Origin: Deltaproteobacteria bacterium
GTDB lineage: Bacteria > Desulfobacterota > Desulfobacteria > Desulfobacterales > JAFDCJ01
DNA length: 10,380 bases
Assembly (NCBI GenBank): GCA_024277475.1
Contig: JAJRVC010000694.1
Coordinates: forward strand, 1 to 10,380
Direction: 5' to 3'
How positions within the stretch are numbered: the stretch's first letter is position 1; each line of letters opens with the position of its first letter. Positions 1 to 7,007 of the stretch are shown piece by piece. The notes under the pieces are model-generated. The model worked only from the letters and a program-made list of their open reading frames with translations. It was not told where the DNA came from and searched no databases. Made by a program: the position numbers and the translations under genes.

Positions 1-539
1 AAGATGGACTTGCCGTCCCAGATCTCGGCCTTGAGCCACATTTCAATAAGCGCAAGCACATTCCGGTCAGGGATGAACCGGGCGCACTTGGCCAGCATCA
101 GGTCGTGGGCGACCGTGTCGAAAAAAGCGTCGATATCCGCATCAACCACCCAGCGATAGCCTTGCTCGTAATAATCCTTGATCTTGTAGACAATTTGCCG
201 GATAGACCGGCCCTTGCGATACCCGTAACTGCATTCCTCGAATTCTTTCTCCAGTATCGGGCCGACTTGGTGGGTAACCGCGGTATGGGCAACGCGGTCC
301 CTGACCGTGGGAATGCACAGGCCCCGGGGCTCGCCGTTCTTCTTGGCCACCAGAATCTTCAAGAGCGGCAAAGGAAAATAGGTCTGCTCCTCCAGCTCCT
401 GCCGCAGTTTCTGGAGATTGCCGGCCAAATCCACCTCGAACCGTTCGATAGTCACCCCGTCCACCCCGGCGCAGCCGTGGTTTTTCTTTACGTTTTGGAA
501 AGCGGTGTTGAGAGAGGTGTGATCGAAGGTGTTTCCCAT
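1..539 (-). CDS. Reverse transcriptase, CRISPR-associated type, N-terminal part (possible RT-Cas1)
   Basis: This is the first 179 codons of a reverse transcriptase that runs off the left edge with no stop in the window. Seen: an N-terminal RT0-like block GCAGVDGVTIERF (residues 22-34); a fingers block with KKNGEPRGLCIPTVRDRV (66-83); SYGYRKGRS (104-112); and the palm A motif VDADIDAFFDTVAHDL (132-147), whose Asp135 is the likely first catalytic residue. The YADD motif would lie outside. The ATG at 539 starts one base after the TAA of the upstream gene and has an AGGA five bases before it, so the two are probably translationally coupled. The protein begins directly with RT sequence, so no Cas6 domain is fused in front. 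Family knowledge: RTs of this group-II-intron-like kind next to type III genes are commonly fused to, or beside, Cas1 and allow spacers to be taken from RNA. A Cas1 fusion here is inference. A group II intron RT is the alternative, but no intron sequence precedes it. Confidence 0.9.
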   Translation of the reverse strand, partial: MGNTFDHTSLNTAFQNVKKNHGCAGVDGVTIERFEVDLAGNLQKLRQELEEQTYFPLPLLKILVAKKNGEPRGLCIPTVRDRVAHTAVTHQVGPILEKEFEECSYGYRKGRSIRQIVYKIKDYYEQGYRWVVDADIDAFFDTVAHDLMLAKCARFIPDRNVLALIEMWLKAEIWDGKSI

Positions 540-540
540 A

Positions 541-1338
541 TTATTCCTGTTGGTTGCTTATTTCCTGCTTCAGAAATTTGATCACTGCTGTAAAATCTGG
601 CGGTGGAATTTGATGCCCCCAGAATCCCCGATCAGGCAATGCACCGCCGTACCAGCCGTCAGGAAATGCACGGTCAAGGGCCAAAACATAATCTCCTGAG
701 CCAAAAAAATTAATCTCGCCAGGTGAGATAACCAAAAGGTTTTGGAAACCATGACCTCCAAGGGCCGGTTCAAGTCGGTCAACCACAGCAGCAGTATGTG
801 AGTGTGAAAGGTGTACAATGGAGAGCTTGCCGTTGACCAGTTTTTGCATGTTTTGGAGAGCCTTGGCAACTTCGGTTTCCTCGGCCGGGGTAATACCTTG
901 GGCATCCCGGTCCGCAGCCCGCACTTTAGCAACTTCCGCTGGGGTGGCACCGATTGCCAGCATGGCGGGAATATAGCCATAGTCATTGGCCGCCACCAAC
1001 TCATGCCAACGAGTCCAGAGTTCACGGGGAAGATCTAAAAGTTCAAATACTTGTTGGAGCGAAGTCGCCTGTTTTTTGCCGGCCTTCCCCTGATGATGAT
1101 CAATTATTTTTATGCGGCTTGCATCCAGTCCCAGGTCATATTCCAGCTCAACCAACACCGGGGTTTTCCCTTGTCGAAGGCAGGCTTGGATCTCCTTTGT
1201 ATAAGCAGATGCCTTTGCGCCCCATGAAAGGTTTTTGTCGTGGTAAAGGTCAGGGGCATATTTATTCAGGAGTTCCCGGATGGTTTTCATTTCCAGGTCT
1301 TGGCCGCCAAGGAAAAATATGAGGTCATTTTTTGACAT
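541..1338 (-). CDS. DHH-like phosphoesterase, candidate second-messenger phosphodiesterase
   Basis: This is a 265-aa soluble protein counted from the ATG at 1338. A TTG at 1353 in the same frame would add five residues; neither start has a strong Shine-Dalgarno. Seen: an N-terminal strand LIFFLGGQD (6-14), then a hydrophobic strand ending in the signature IIDHHQGK (78-85), an AANDYGY block (116-122), AADRDAQG (141-148), and a C-terminal GWYGG...GFWGH stretch (228-241) that resembles the glycine/histidine substrate loop of DHHA1 domains. The usual DxD of the first DHH motif is not obvious, so the protein is divergent. DHH/DHHA1 enzymes are metal-dependent and hydrolyse short oligonucleotides, pAp or dinucleotides. 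In the described SAM-AMP type III pathway the signal is degraded by NrN, a DHH-DHHA1 phosphodiesterase found beside CorA and Cas10. Its place in this operon suggests a signal-removing role here, which is inference. It begins 22 bases after the TIGR03986-type RAMP gene and ends one base before the RT gene. Confidence 0.75.
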   Translation of the reverse strand: MSKNDLIFFLGGQDLEMKTIRELLNKYAPDLYHDKNLSWGAKASAYTKEIQACLRQGKTPVLVELEYDLGLDASRIKIIDHHQGKAGKKQATSLQQVFELLDLPRELWTRWHELVAANDYGYIPAMLAIGATPAEVAKVRAADRDAQGITPAEETEVAKALQNMQKLVNGKLSIVHLSHSHTAAVVDRLEPALGGHGFQNLLVISPGEINFFGSGDYVLALDRAFPDGWYGGALPDRGFWGHQIPPPDFTAVIKFLKQEISNQQE

Positions 1339-1360
1339 TTTTCTGTAAGTCAAATGATTT

Positions 1361-3598
1361 TTAGGACAGCGGTTCTATATTGTCACTGGCTTTATCAAGC
1401 GGCTTTAAATACTGTTTGTTTCGGGCGCGGTCATTGGCCACAAACCATCTATATGTTTCCTTTTCCAGGTCGGGGCCGGTGGTCCGGCCGGCAATCTGGG
1501 GGGTATGCACCGGGTGGGTGATCTTGTCCGGGTCACCAAGAAGTTCCAGGGCGGTGCGGATGTCTTCATCCATCCTATCTCGGAATTTTTTATGGAGTTC
1601 ATTGAAAAAGTTTTCTTCTATATTGCCGTTATCCTCAGCTTCGACAGCTTCTTTTTTTTCCCGGGCATACTGAGTTGGCCACGCGCCGGGCGCGGCGTCC
1701 TCGGCGAGCCATATTTTGTGGTAACGGTTGCTGGCCAGAAGGTTTATCTCATCACAATAGCGAAGTTGGCGATCTACGAGCAGGGCGGCAAGCGGATCGA
1801 TTCTGACCTTGCCCAGACCGATGGATTTGCCCATCCCGATCTTGTGCCGGAATTCGAGGGCGGGACGCAGGGCATAAAACAGCAGCTCCAGTTCCGATTC
1901 GCTTAGGTTGTCAAAGTCGATATGGAAGAAAAACGTACGGCCGGCGCTGATCGGGCGGACGCAGCTTTTCTGCTTCAGATTTTTGGTCTCACGCAGGGTT
2001 TTCCATGGTTCATTTTGGTCTTTATGGCGGTGCAGATAATATTTGCGGCCCTGGGGCCGGTGTTTTTGGGGCGTCAGGTCTTTTTTGGCAATGTAGCGGC
2101 CACTACCGGATGCATCTTTGAAATACATGGATGGACAGGGTGGCTTTGGGGTGTCGAGTATTTTCAAGAGTACCTGTTTATCATAGACGGGGTCGGTTGT
2201 GTTGGGATCCAGGCGGCCGGATGAAAACCTGACCCGGCCGGCCAGGGCCAGTATCTGGCTGGGAGGTTTATCGTCCTTTGCCTGTTCTTCAACAAACCCA
2301 AAAAGCTGTTCCGCCATGGTGATGAATTCTCGCTTACATGAGCCAAAAGGAAGAAGTTCCGGCGAGATTTTTTTGAAAAAGTCATGACTTTTGCCGCCGG
2401 CAGTCTTGCGCCAGATGGAAGAGATGCTAATTTCGGCCACCTTGGAGGAATCGGATTTATCAGGTCGAAAAAATACCAGATCACCGTCGCGGAATCGAAT
2501 TTCTCTTTTTCCTGAATCATTTTCCGCATTGCGCCCGGCCCCCTTGACATGATACGGCAAGTTCCCGTCCGCATCGGTCCGCTCCTTAGCCAGTGTGTAA
2601 AAGGTCTCCAAGGCGTGGTCTATGTTTAGCGGAGCATTTTTTTTCCCCTCTGGATACGGAATAAAGATTTCATGTTTTTTAGTATTCGGGACGCTACGGT
2701 CAGGATCGGAAACTCCCAAAACTCGCAAGATTCCACGAACATAGTCAGGGTCATTTTTTTCAGCCGAGGTAAGCTCATCGTAAGGTTTCGGGTCTGAAGC
2801 CGCATGTTGGCCGACAAGGAAATAATTGATCTTCTTGGTTCGATTATTCTTAATTTCTTTAATATAGGGAGCAGTACATTGTACGTTGACGTTGCCATTA
2901 TCTTTGTTAAGTTTACATTTTCCCGCCAATTTTATATACCAGAACTGCTTGTTATCTGCTGAGAACGAGTCCGGATTGGACTTGCCAAGAAAGGAATTTC
3001 TGGTCACTCGTCCCCCACGGTAACCATCCACATAAACCTTGAGAACCGGCCAGGTAAAAATATTTTGATATTCTGACGGGATGTCGGCGTCACCGTCTTT
3101 GTTGCATCTCAAAGTCGGCAGGGTCAGGGGTCGGAGTTTAAGCTTCTTTCCTGTTGGAGCCGACGGGTCTTCAACTTCAACGATCATGCCGATTGCGCTC
3201 GGGGATTCTTGCATATCCGCTCGCCGGGAAAATAACCGGTTGTCGAGAACCCGGAGGCTTGAGTTGCTGGCGGCCTCGGCAAGGGAGGAAATCATGCCCC
3301 GCAGGGTTGAACTCGGCATTGCCGGCCGGCCGTCCAGTTCGAAAGGTAGTATACGCTTTGAACCGTTGGGCAACTCTTCCTGAGCGGCGCCGATTACCAC
3401 CGGATCCTCGGTGGTCAGTTTGCACAGCAGTCGCCCGGAATAAACCGGCTGTTCCTCTTCGCCTATGGTGACCTTGGCACGATAATGGTCATGGGTCACC
3501 TGATGCTGCTTGTCACTCTTGAATTCCTCGACTGGAAGATCCTCAATACGACCGTCTTTTTTTACCGGAATGAAATGATAAGGATTATGAAAGCTCAT
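1361..3598 (-). CDS. Large CRISPR RAMP protein, TIGR03986 type
   Basis: This 745-aa protein is recognisable by a set of motifs typical of the TIGR03986 CRISPR RAMP family: the N-terminal NPYHFIPV (5-12), SGRLLCKL (54-61), the basic RAMP segment MPSSTLRGMISSLAEA (94-109), LDNRLFSRR (118-126), AGRVRFSSGRL (453-463), TPKPPCPSMYF (483-493), GRKYYLHRH (517-525) and a late glycine-rich loop HKIGMGKSIGLGKVRI (585-600). The layout suggests two RAMP folds joined by a long central insert (about 140-440). A C-terminal extension (about 605-745), charged and largely helical in character, follows the loop. It is probably a backbone subunit of the crRNA complex; its exact position is unknown. The ATG at 3598 overlaps the previous gene by 14 bases and has a perfect AGGAGG six bases upstream. 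The extension could do the work of the missing small subunit, but that is speculation. Confidence 0.88.
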   Translation of the reverse strand: MSFHNPYHFIPVKKDGRIEDLPVEEFKSDKQHQVTHDHYRAKVTIGEEEQPVYSGRLLCKLTTEDPVVIGAAQEELPNGSKRILPFELDGRPAMPSSTLRGMISSLAEAASNSSLRVLDNRLFSRRADMQESPSAIGMIVEVEDPSAPTGKKLKLRPLTLPTLRCNKDGDADIPSEYQNIFTWPVLKVYVDGYRGGRVTRNSFLGKSNPDSFSADNKQFWYIKLAGKCKLNKDNGNVNVQCTAPYIKEIKNNRTKKINYFLVGQHAASDPKPYDELTSAEKNDPDYVRGILRVLGVSDPDRSVPNTKKHEIFIPYPEGKKNAPLNIDHALETFYTLAKERTDADGNLPYHVKGAGRNAENDSGKREIRFRDGDLVFFRPDKSDSSKVAEISISSIWRKTAGGKSHDFFKKISPELLPFGSCKREFITMAEQLFGFVEEQAKDDKPPSQILALAGRVRFSSGRLDPNTTDPVYDKQVLLKILDTPKPPCPSMYFKDASGSGRYIAKKDLTPQKHRPQGRKYYLHRHKDQNEPWKTLRETKNLKQKSCVRPISAGRTFFFHIDFDNLSESELELLFYALRPALEFRHKIGMGKSIGLGKVRIDPLAALLVDRQLRYCDEINLLASNRYHKIWLAEDAAPGAWPTQYAREKKEAVEAEDNGNIEENFFNELHKKFRDRMDEDIRTALELLGDPDKITHPVHTPQIAGRTTGPDLEKETYRWFVANDRARNKQYLKPLDKASDNIEPLS

Positions 3599-4445
3599 GG
3601 GCGGCCTCCTTTTCGACCGTTTGCCGGTCTGATTTGTTTACTTCGTCCTGAAACAGGCGAACGAACTCGGTAAGGGCACTGACAATGTTGTCCGACAGGG
3701 GTGCGGACAAGTCCATTTGCTCGATCCGTTCTGCTCGCAGTCCATTCCTGTCGGCTATCTCCTGCCAGTCTCTCTTGGCATGGATGCCGTTGACCGAGAG
3801 AGCGGTGAATTTGCAGCGGCAAGCACCGTAATCGATCCTCGATGCAAAGCCGAAGTGGATGTCCCCTTCGGCCAAGTCGCGCATAACCAGGGCCAACAGT
3901 CCCAAGGCCCAGGGATCGAGCCGGTTGAGATCAACCGCGATTTTGCCTGTAAAAGTTGGTGCGTAGCTGGCAGCGGTGTTGAATTTTCGCTTCGGGGCGC
4001 CGCCGCCGGTGAAGCGGTCGATAGCGACGAATTCCTGGTTGACGAGATCACCGGTCCCCGCCTGTAATCTAAGGTCCGAGACGGTCAGGGGCGATTGCCA
4101 GCCCGGCGCCCCGAAGAGTCGACAGGCCAGGCACGGATTGTTTTTCCCCACAGCGTTATCACTGGAGATACGACAGGCCTTCTCGGTATCGTCCGGCATG
4201 CAGATATCGGCACCCATGGTTCGAAGGATCCGTTCAGCCTGGAAACGCAGGGCGCCCCGGAAGGACCTTTCCGGAATGATCACCTTGCCTTCTGAGTTTT
4301 TTAACGGGTTGTGGTCAGGGCCGTTTTCAACCTTTTGGCTTGGATCATTGACCAGAAACGGGGTCAAGAAGTCCAGTTCAAAGCCCAGACTGATGCGGGG
4401 TGGCGGTTTCAACGCGGTCAGCAACAGGGCAGACTCGGTAAGCAA
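3585..4445 (-). CDS. cas7: Cas7-family RAMP protein (Csm3/Cmr4-like)
   Basis: This 286-aa RAMP subunit shows a ferredoxin-like first strand ISLGFELDFLTPF (18-30), then PDHNPLKNSEGKVIIPERSF (43-62) continuing into RGALRFQAERIL, the usual Cas7 'D..P.....IPg.s.kGalR' block. Asp44 lies where Cas7 proteins of type III carry the target-RNA-cutting aspartate. PCLACRLFGAPG (about 103-114) and AIDRFTGGG (about 141-149) are also typical of the family. Backbone Cas7 subunits bind crRNA and may cut target RNA every six nucleotides. The only start in front of the first strand is a TTG at 4445, immediately after the TAA of the upstream Cas7 and in the same frame, with no Shine-Dalgarno. It is therefore probably translated by re-initiation, or possibly by readthrough. 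A start at another TTG at codon 8 or 12 cannot be excluded. It overlaps the next gene by 14 bases. Confidence 0.87.
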   Translation of the reverse strand: MLTESALLLTALKPPPRISLGFELDFLTPFLVNDPSQKVENGPDHNPLKNSEGKVIIPERSFRGALRFQAERILRTMGADICMPDDTEKACRISSDNAVGKNNPCLACRLFGAPGWQSPLTVSDLRLQAGTGDLVNQEFVAIDRFTGGGAPKRKFNTAASYAPTFTGKIAVDLNRLDPWALGLLALVMRDLAEGDIHFGFASRIDYGACRCKFTALSVNGIHAKRDWQEIADRNGLRAERIEQMDLSAPLSDNIVSALTEFVRLFQDEVNKSDRQTVEKEAAHELS

Positions 4446-4448
4446 TTA
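4443..4448 (-). other. In-frame TAA-TTG junction between two Cas7 genes
   Basis: The minus-strand sequence reads ...CAT CAT TAA TTG CTT ACC. The stop of the 237-aa Cas7 is followed at once, in the same frame, by the TTG that opens the 286-aa Cas7. No Shine-Dalgarno precedes the TTG. This fits stop-restart coupling, or a former fusion cut by one stop codon. Confidence 0.8.
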
Positions 4449-5159
4449 ATGATGTTGGCTGGTGTCGATCGGTTTGAGAGCGGAATGCCACATCGGCAGC
4501 GGGGATTGTTTAAGCCATTCCGCCAGTTCAATGCGGCCCATCTTTTTTATCTGGTTCAGTTGCCATTGCAGACGCCCCTTGTCGTTTATGGTGTCAGCCC
4601 CAAGGGTAACCGGAACTTTTTCGTTAAATCCTTCCAGGCCCGCAAGCAGCAGTTCGATCTCCGCGTTATCCAGGCCGGAACCGGAGATAACGACCCGGAA
4701 CGCCACTCCGGGCGGCACATATTCGTTATAAAAAAGCTTCTTGTCGCGGGCGGTCCTTGTCGCTCGGTCGATAACCACGGATGCCTCCACCCCGGTTTGG
4801 CGGTTGGGGTCCCAGTAAGGTATGTGTCCCACCGGCTTGATGCCGCTCAGCAGCGGGCAGTCCCAGAACTCGGCCCTACCGCCCTGACCTTCCTTGGTTT
4901 GCTCGTCTCCGAAGCCGAAAATCGCTTTAACCAAGACCGGGTCCGCACCGCATTCGGTAAGCCACGAGCGGATATTGCCCTTGAAAGTGGTGCCGGGGAT
5001 ATAAGGATTGCCGGCGGCATCGGTGGTTATTGCCTGGATAAGGGCGGGTTGCTCCTTGCTCCCGAGACCGGTCCGTTTCGTGGTCTCCCCACAGCCGATA
5101 TGGAGCGGGGTCATGGTTGTGAGAACTCCTTCTATCTGCCAACGCTTATGAAATGACAT
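4446..5159 (-). CDS. cas7: Csm3-like Cas7 RAMP protein
   Basis: This 237-aa protein has close Csm3-like architecture: IEGVLTTMTPLHIGCGE (9-25), NPYIPGTTFKGNIRSWL (51-67), VVIDRATRTA (128-137), LFYNEYVPPGVAFRV (142-156) and a glycine-rich VTLGADTINDKGRLQW (184-199). It is expected to form part of the crRNA-binding backbone. The loop that in Csm3 usually reads '(V/I)DxPV(I/L)', with Asp cutting target RNA, reads here SKEQPALIQ (34-42), so Glu36 stands at or near the catalytic Asp position; target cleavage by this subunit may be weak or lost. The ATG at 5159 has GGGAGG seven bases upstream, and a 24-base gap separates it from the fused RAMP gene. It ends in TAA at 4446-4448, right before the TTG of the next Cas7. 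Confidence 0.9.
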   Translation of the reverse strand: MSFHKRWQIEGVLTTMTPLHIGCGETTKRTGLGSKEQPALIQAITTDAAGNPYIPGTTFKGNIRSWLTECGADPVLVKAIFGFGDEQTKEGQGGRAEFWDCPLLSGIKPVGHIPYWDPNRQTGVEASVVIDRATRTARDKKLFYNEYVPPGVAFRVVISGSGLDNAEIELLLAGLEGFNEKVPVTLGADTINDKGRLQWQLNQIKKMGRIELAEWLKQSPLPMWHSALKPIDTSQHH

Positions 5160-5183
5160 TGTTCATCCTCCCAGAGAAACCGG

Positions 5184-7007
5184 CTAGAATCTTTCCGGCC
5201 TCTTTTGCCAATGGACCGGCAGGTTGATTGCTATTTCACCATAGCCGTTTTGGGGTATATACGGACAATTTGTCCAGTGTTTGCCATCCTTGCCGTGCCG
5301 GGCATAGGTGGTGACGGCCCAGTCCGGTAACGGTAGCCCCGAAGCCAGCCACTTTCGCATCAATTTAATCCCGTCATCTTCATACCCCTTATCAGCCTGT
5401 AAGACAAATACACTGCCCGGCTCGGTTAACAATATTGGGTGGTAATTTTTCCCGGTTGTCTTTAGAAATCGGTTCCAGATATATGGTCCGCCGGCCAGCG
5501 ATTGGCGGGCAAAATAACGCACCAGCTTCAGGGTACCGCCGGAGAGTTCTTGCCAGATCTTGTCATATTGATCCCATAAGTCAGTAGAGCCGCTTGCTTC
5601 ATCGAAATCATCCGAATTGCAGAGCAGGGCCTGGGTCTGCAAGGTAACAATCCATTGTCCGCCCACAGGTTCAGTATCTGATGATAGAGACGGTCTGATC
5701 TCCCCTGGCGCCGCGATCAAAACGTCGGCATAGGCCTTGGTCTTGCCAAGCCCCAGGAGGCCGCGAGAGAGAAGGCAACGAATCTGATCCCGAACAGCGG
5801 TCTGGTCTTCTCCGGGAACTTCGGATAGGTCTATCCGCGCGTACCAGCCATTGTTGCGGGGCACGACCAGTTCATAGGCAAAAAGCTGTTCATCGGCTGC
5901 CCGGCGGCGGTCCGGATCAATCTTGGTTCGGACCCGCAGTTCCCGGGGCAGCTCCGGCCAGCCGAACAGACTATCCACATCGGCGCGACCCTTCCAGTCG
6001 ATGTCAAAGGCCGGCGCCTGGTGGCTGATAAGGCCTGGTCCCTCACACAGAGCCAGATCGTACAGTTGATTTTTTTTGTTTTCCCCCTTGATTTTTACCA
6101 GGGACAGGGGCGGTCTGACCGGCCTTCGCATGCAGGATGAGCCCGGAAAGGCATGTGTGAAACGGATTTTTTCAAAATGTCGGCTTAGCTCCGGACGGTC
6201 GGGATCAAAGTCTTCATCAACCGGGATGTTGTTTTTACCGAGCAGGGCGGCCCACATTCTGGCAATGGTTCCGGCAATGACCGATCCCGGGATATCGACC
6301 CTGGCCGCGAACAGGTTTTTGTTAACCCGGCGTTCGGCCAGACAGAATGGTCCCTCCGGGTTAATCATGAGGTCGAGTGTATCGGAAGATTCGGCTGTCG
6401 TGTCAACGGGATCGAATGGGTGGGCTTGCTGACCAACATGGACCCCGAGCAGGCGGCCGAAACCCACGGTACGTTCCGCCCCTATCTGGGTGATATATTT
6501 TAACCCGGCTTCAAGATGGCGGCAGATAGTTGAAATCTCTTCCTGTTTACTGGTCAGGAACCTGACTGCGCCGCGAAATTTGAACTCCTGTCCGCTGTCA
6601 AAGGGGCTTTCCATTATCTGCAGGGCGCCGGTTTCGACGGCCCCGCGCCCCGGGTCTATCCTGATGCGGGGCCGGGTGGCATCGGATATCTCTCGGTCTT
6701 GCAGAACAAAGTCGGAGAACATCAGTCGCTTGGGCAAAGGTTCGAAAGTAGCGCCCTTGCTTTCCATGCCCAGCAAATCCACAGCCTGCCGATCAAAAAG
6801 CACATCTCCGGTTGTATCATCCACAATATGACCGATTTCGCTGATCGCTTCGCGCAGTTTGCCGGCAATATGCGAGCCGGCGATGAACGGGTTGCCGACA
6901 TGATCGCGGGCAACAGCGGCATCAATGCCGTAGCCGGCAGCGGACGTGGATTGTGTCAGAAACGGCCCCTGGATGGACAGGGTGATATCAAGCTTGACCA
7001 TTTGCAT
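5184..7007 (-). CDS. Fused RAMP protein: Cas7 (Csm3-like) domain plus Csx10-like Cas5 domain
   Basis: I take the ATG at 7007 as start (607 aa): it has GGAGG eight bases upstream and is followed by strand VKLDITLSIQGPF. A more upstream ATG at 7076 would add 23 residues without RAMP character inside the Cas10 gene. The N-terminal half (1-190) is a complete Cas7: GYGIDAAVARDHVGNPF (25-41) with the candidate catalytic Asp29, then IAGSHIAGKLREAI (42-55), and the loop IGAERTVGFGRLLGV (175-189). The second half (about 211-600) looks like Csx10, the Cas5-type subunit of subtype III-D: DIPGSVIAGTIARMW (238-252), HAFPGSSCMRRPVRPPLSLV (285-304), the loop RGLLGLGKTKAYADV (415-429) and ARQSLAGGPYIWNRF...GSVFVLQ (500-537). 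Cas5 caps the crRNA 5' handle and docks to Cas10, which fits its place right after cas10, with a 20-base overlap. The III-D-like assignment is inference from motifs. Confidence 0.85.
   Translation of the reverse strand: MQMVKLDITLSIQGPFLTQSTSAAGYGIDAAVARDHVGNPFIAGSHIAGKLREAISEIGHIVDDTTGDVLFDRQAVDLLGMESKGATFEPLPKRLMFSDFVLQDREISDATRPRIRIDPGRGAVETGALQIMESPFDSGQEFKFRGAVRFLTSKQEEISTICRHLEAGLKYITQIGAERTVGFGRLLGVHVGQQAHPFDPVDTTAESSDTLDLMINPEGPFCLAERRVNKNLFAARVDIPGSVIAGTIARMWAALLGKNNIPVDEDFDPDRPELSRHFEKIRFTHAFPGSSCMRRPVRPPLSLVKIKGENKKNQLYDLALCEGPGLISHQAPAFDIDWKGRADVDSLFGWPELPRELRVRTKIDPDRRRAADEQLFAYELVVPRNNGWYARIDLSEVPGEDQTAVRDQIRCLLSRGLLGLGKTKAYADVLIAAPGEIRPSLSSDTEPVGGQWIVTLQTQALLCNSDDFDEASGSTDLWDQYDKIWQELSGGTLKLVRYFARQSLAGGPYIWNRFLKTTGKNYHPILLTEPGSVFVLQADKGYEDDGIKLMRKWLASGLPLPDWAVTTYARHGKDGKHWTNCPYIPQNGYGEIAINLPVHWQKRPERF

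Noticed and set aside
105..581. Plus-strand open frame of 158 codons at the left end
   Set aside because: It lies antisense to the reverse transcriptase, whose RT blocks are unmistakable on the minus strand.
582..1025. Minus-strand 147-codon frame inside the DHH-like gene
   Set aside because: Frame-shifted shadow of the DHH-like protein; Trp/Pro/Cys-rich with no motif or RBS.
4311..5156. Long plus-strand open frame of 281 codons opposite the two Cas7 genes
   Set aside because: The minus strand carries clear Csm3-like and Cas7 motifs with an RBS; the plus-strand protein shows no recognisable motif and is an antisense shadow.
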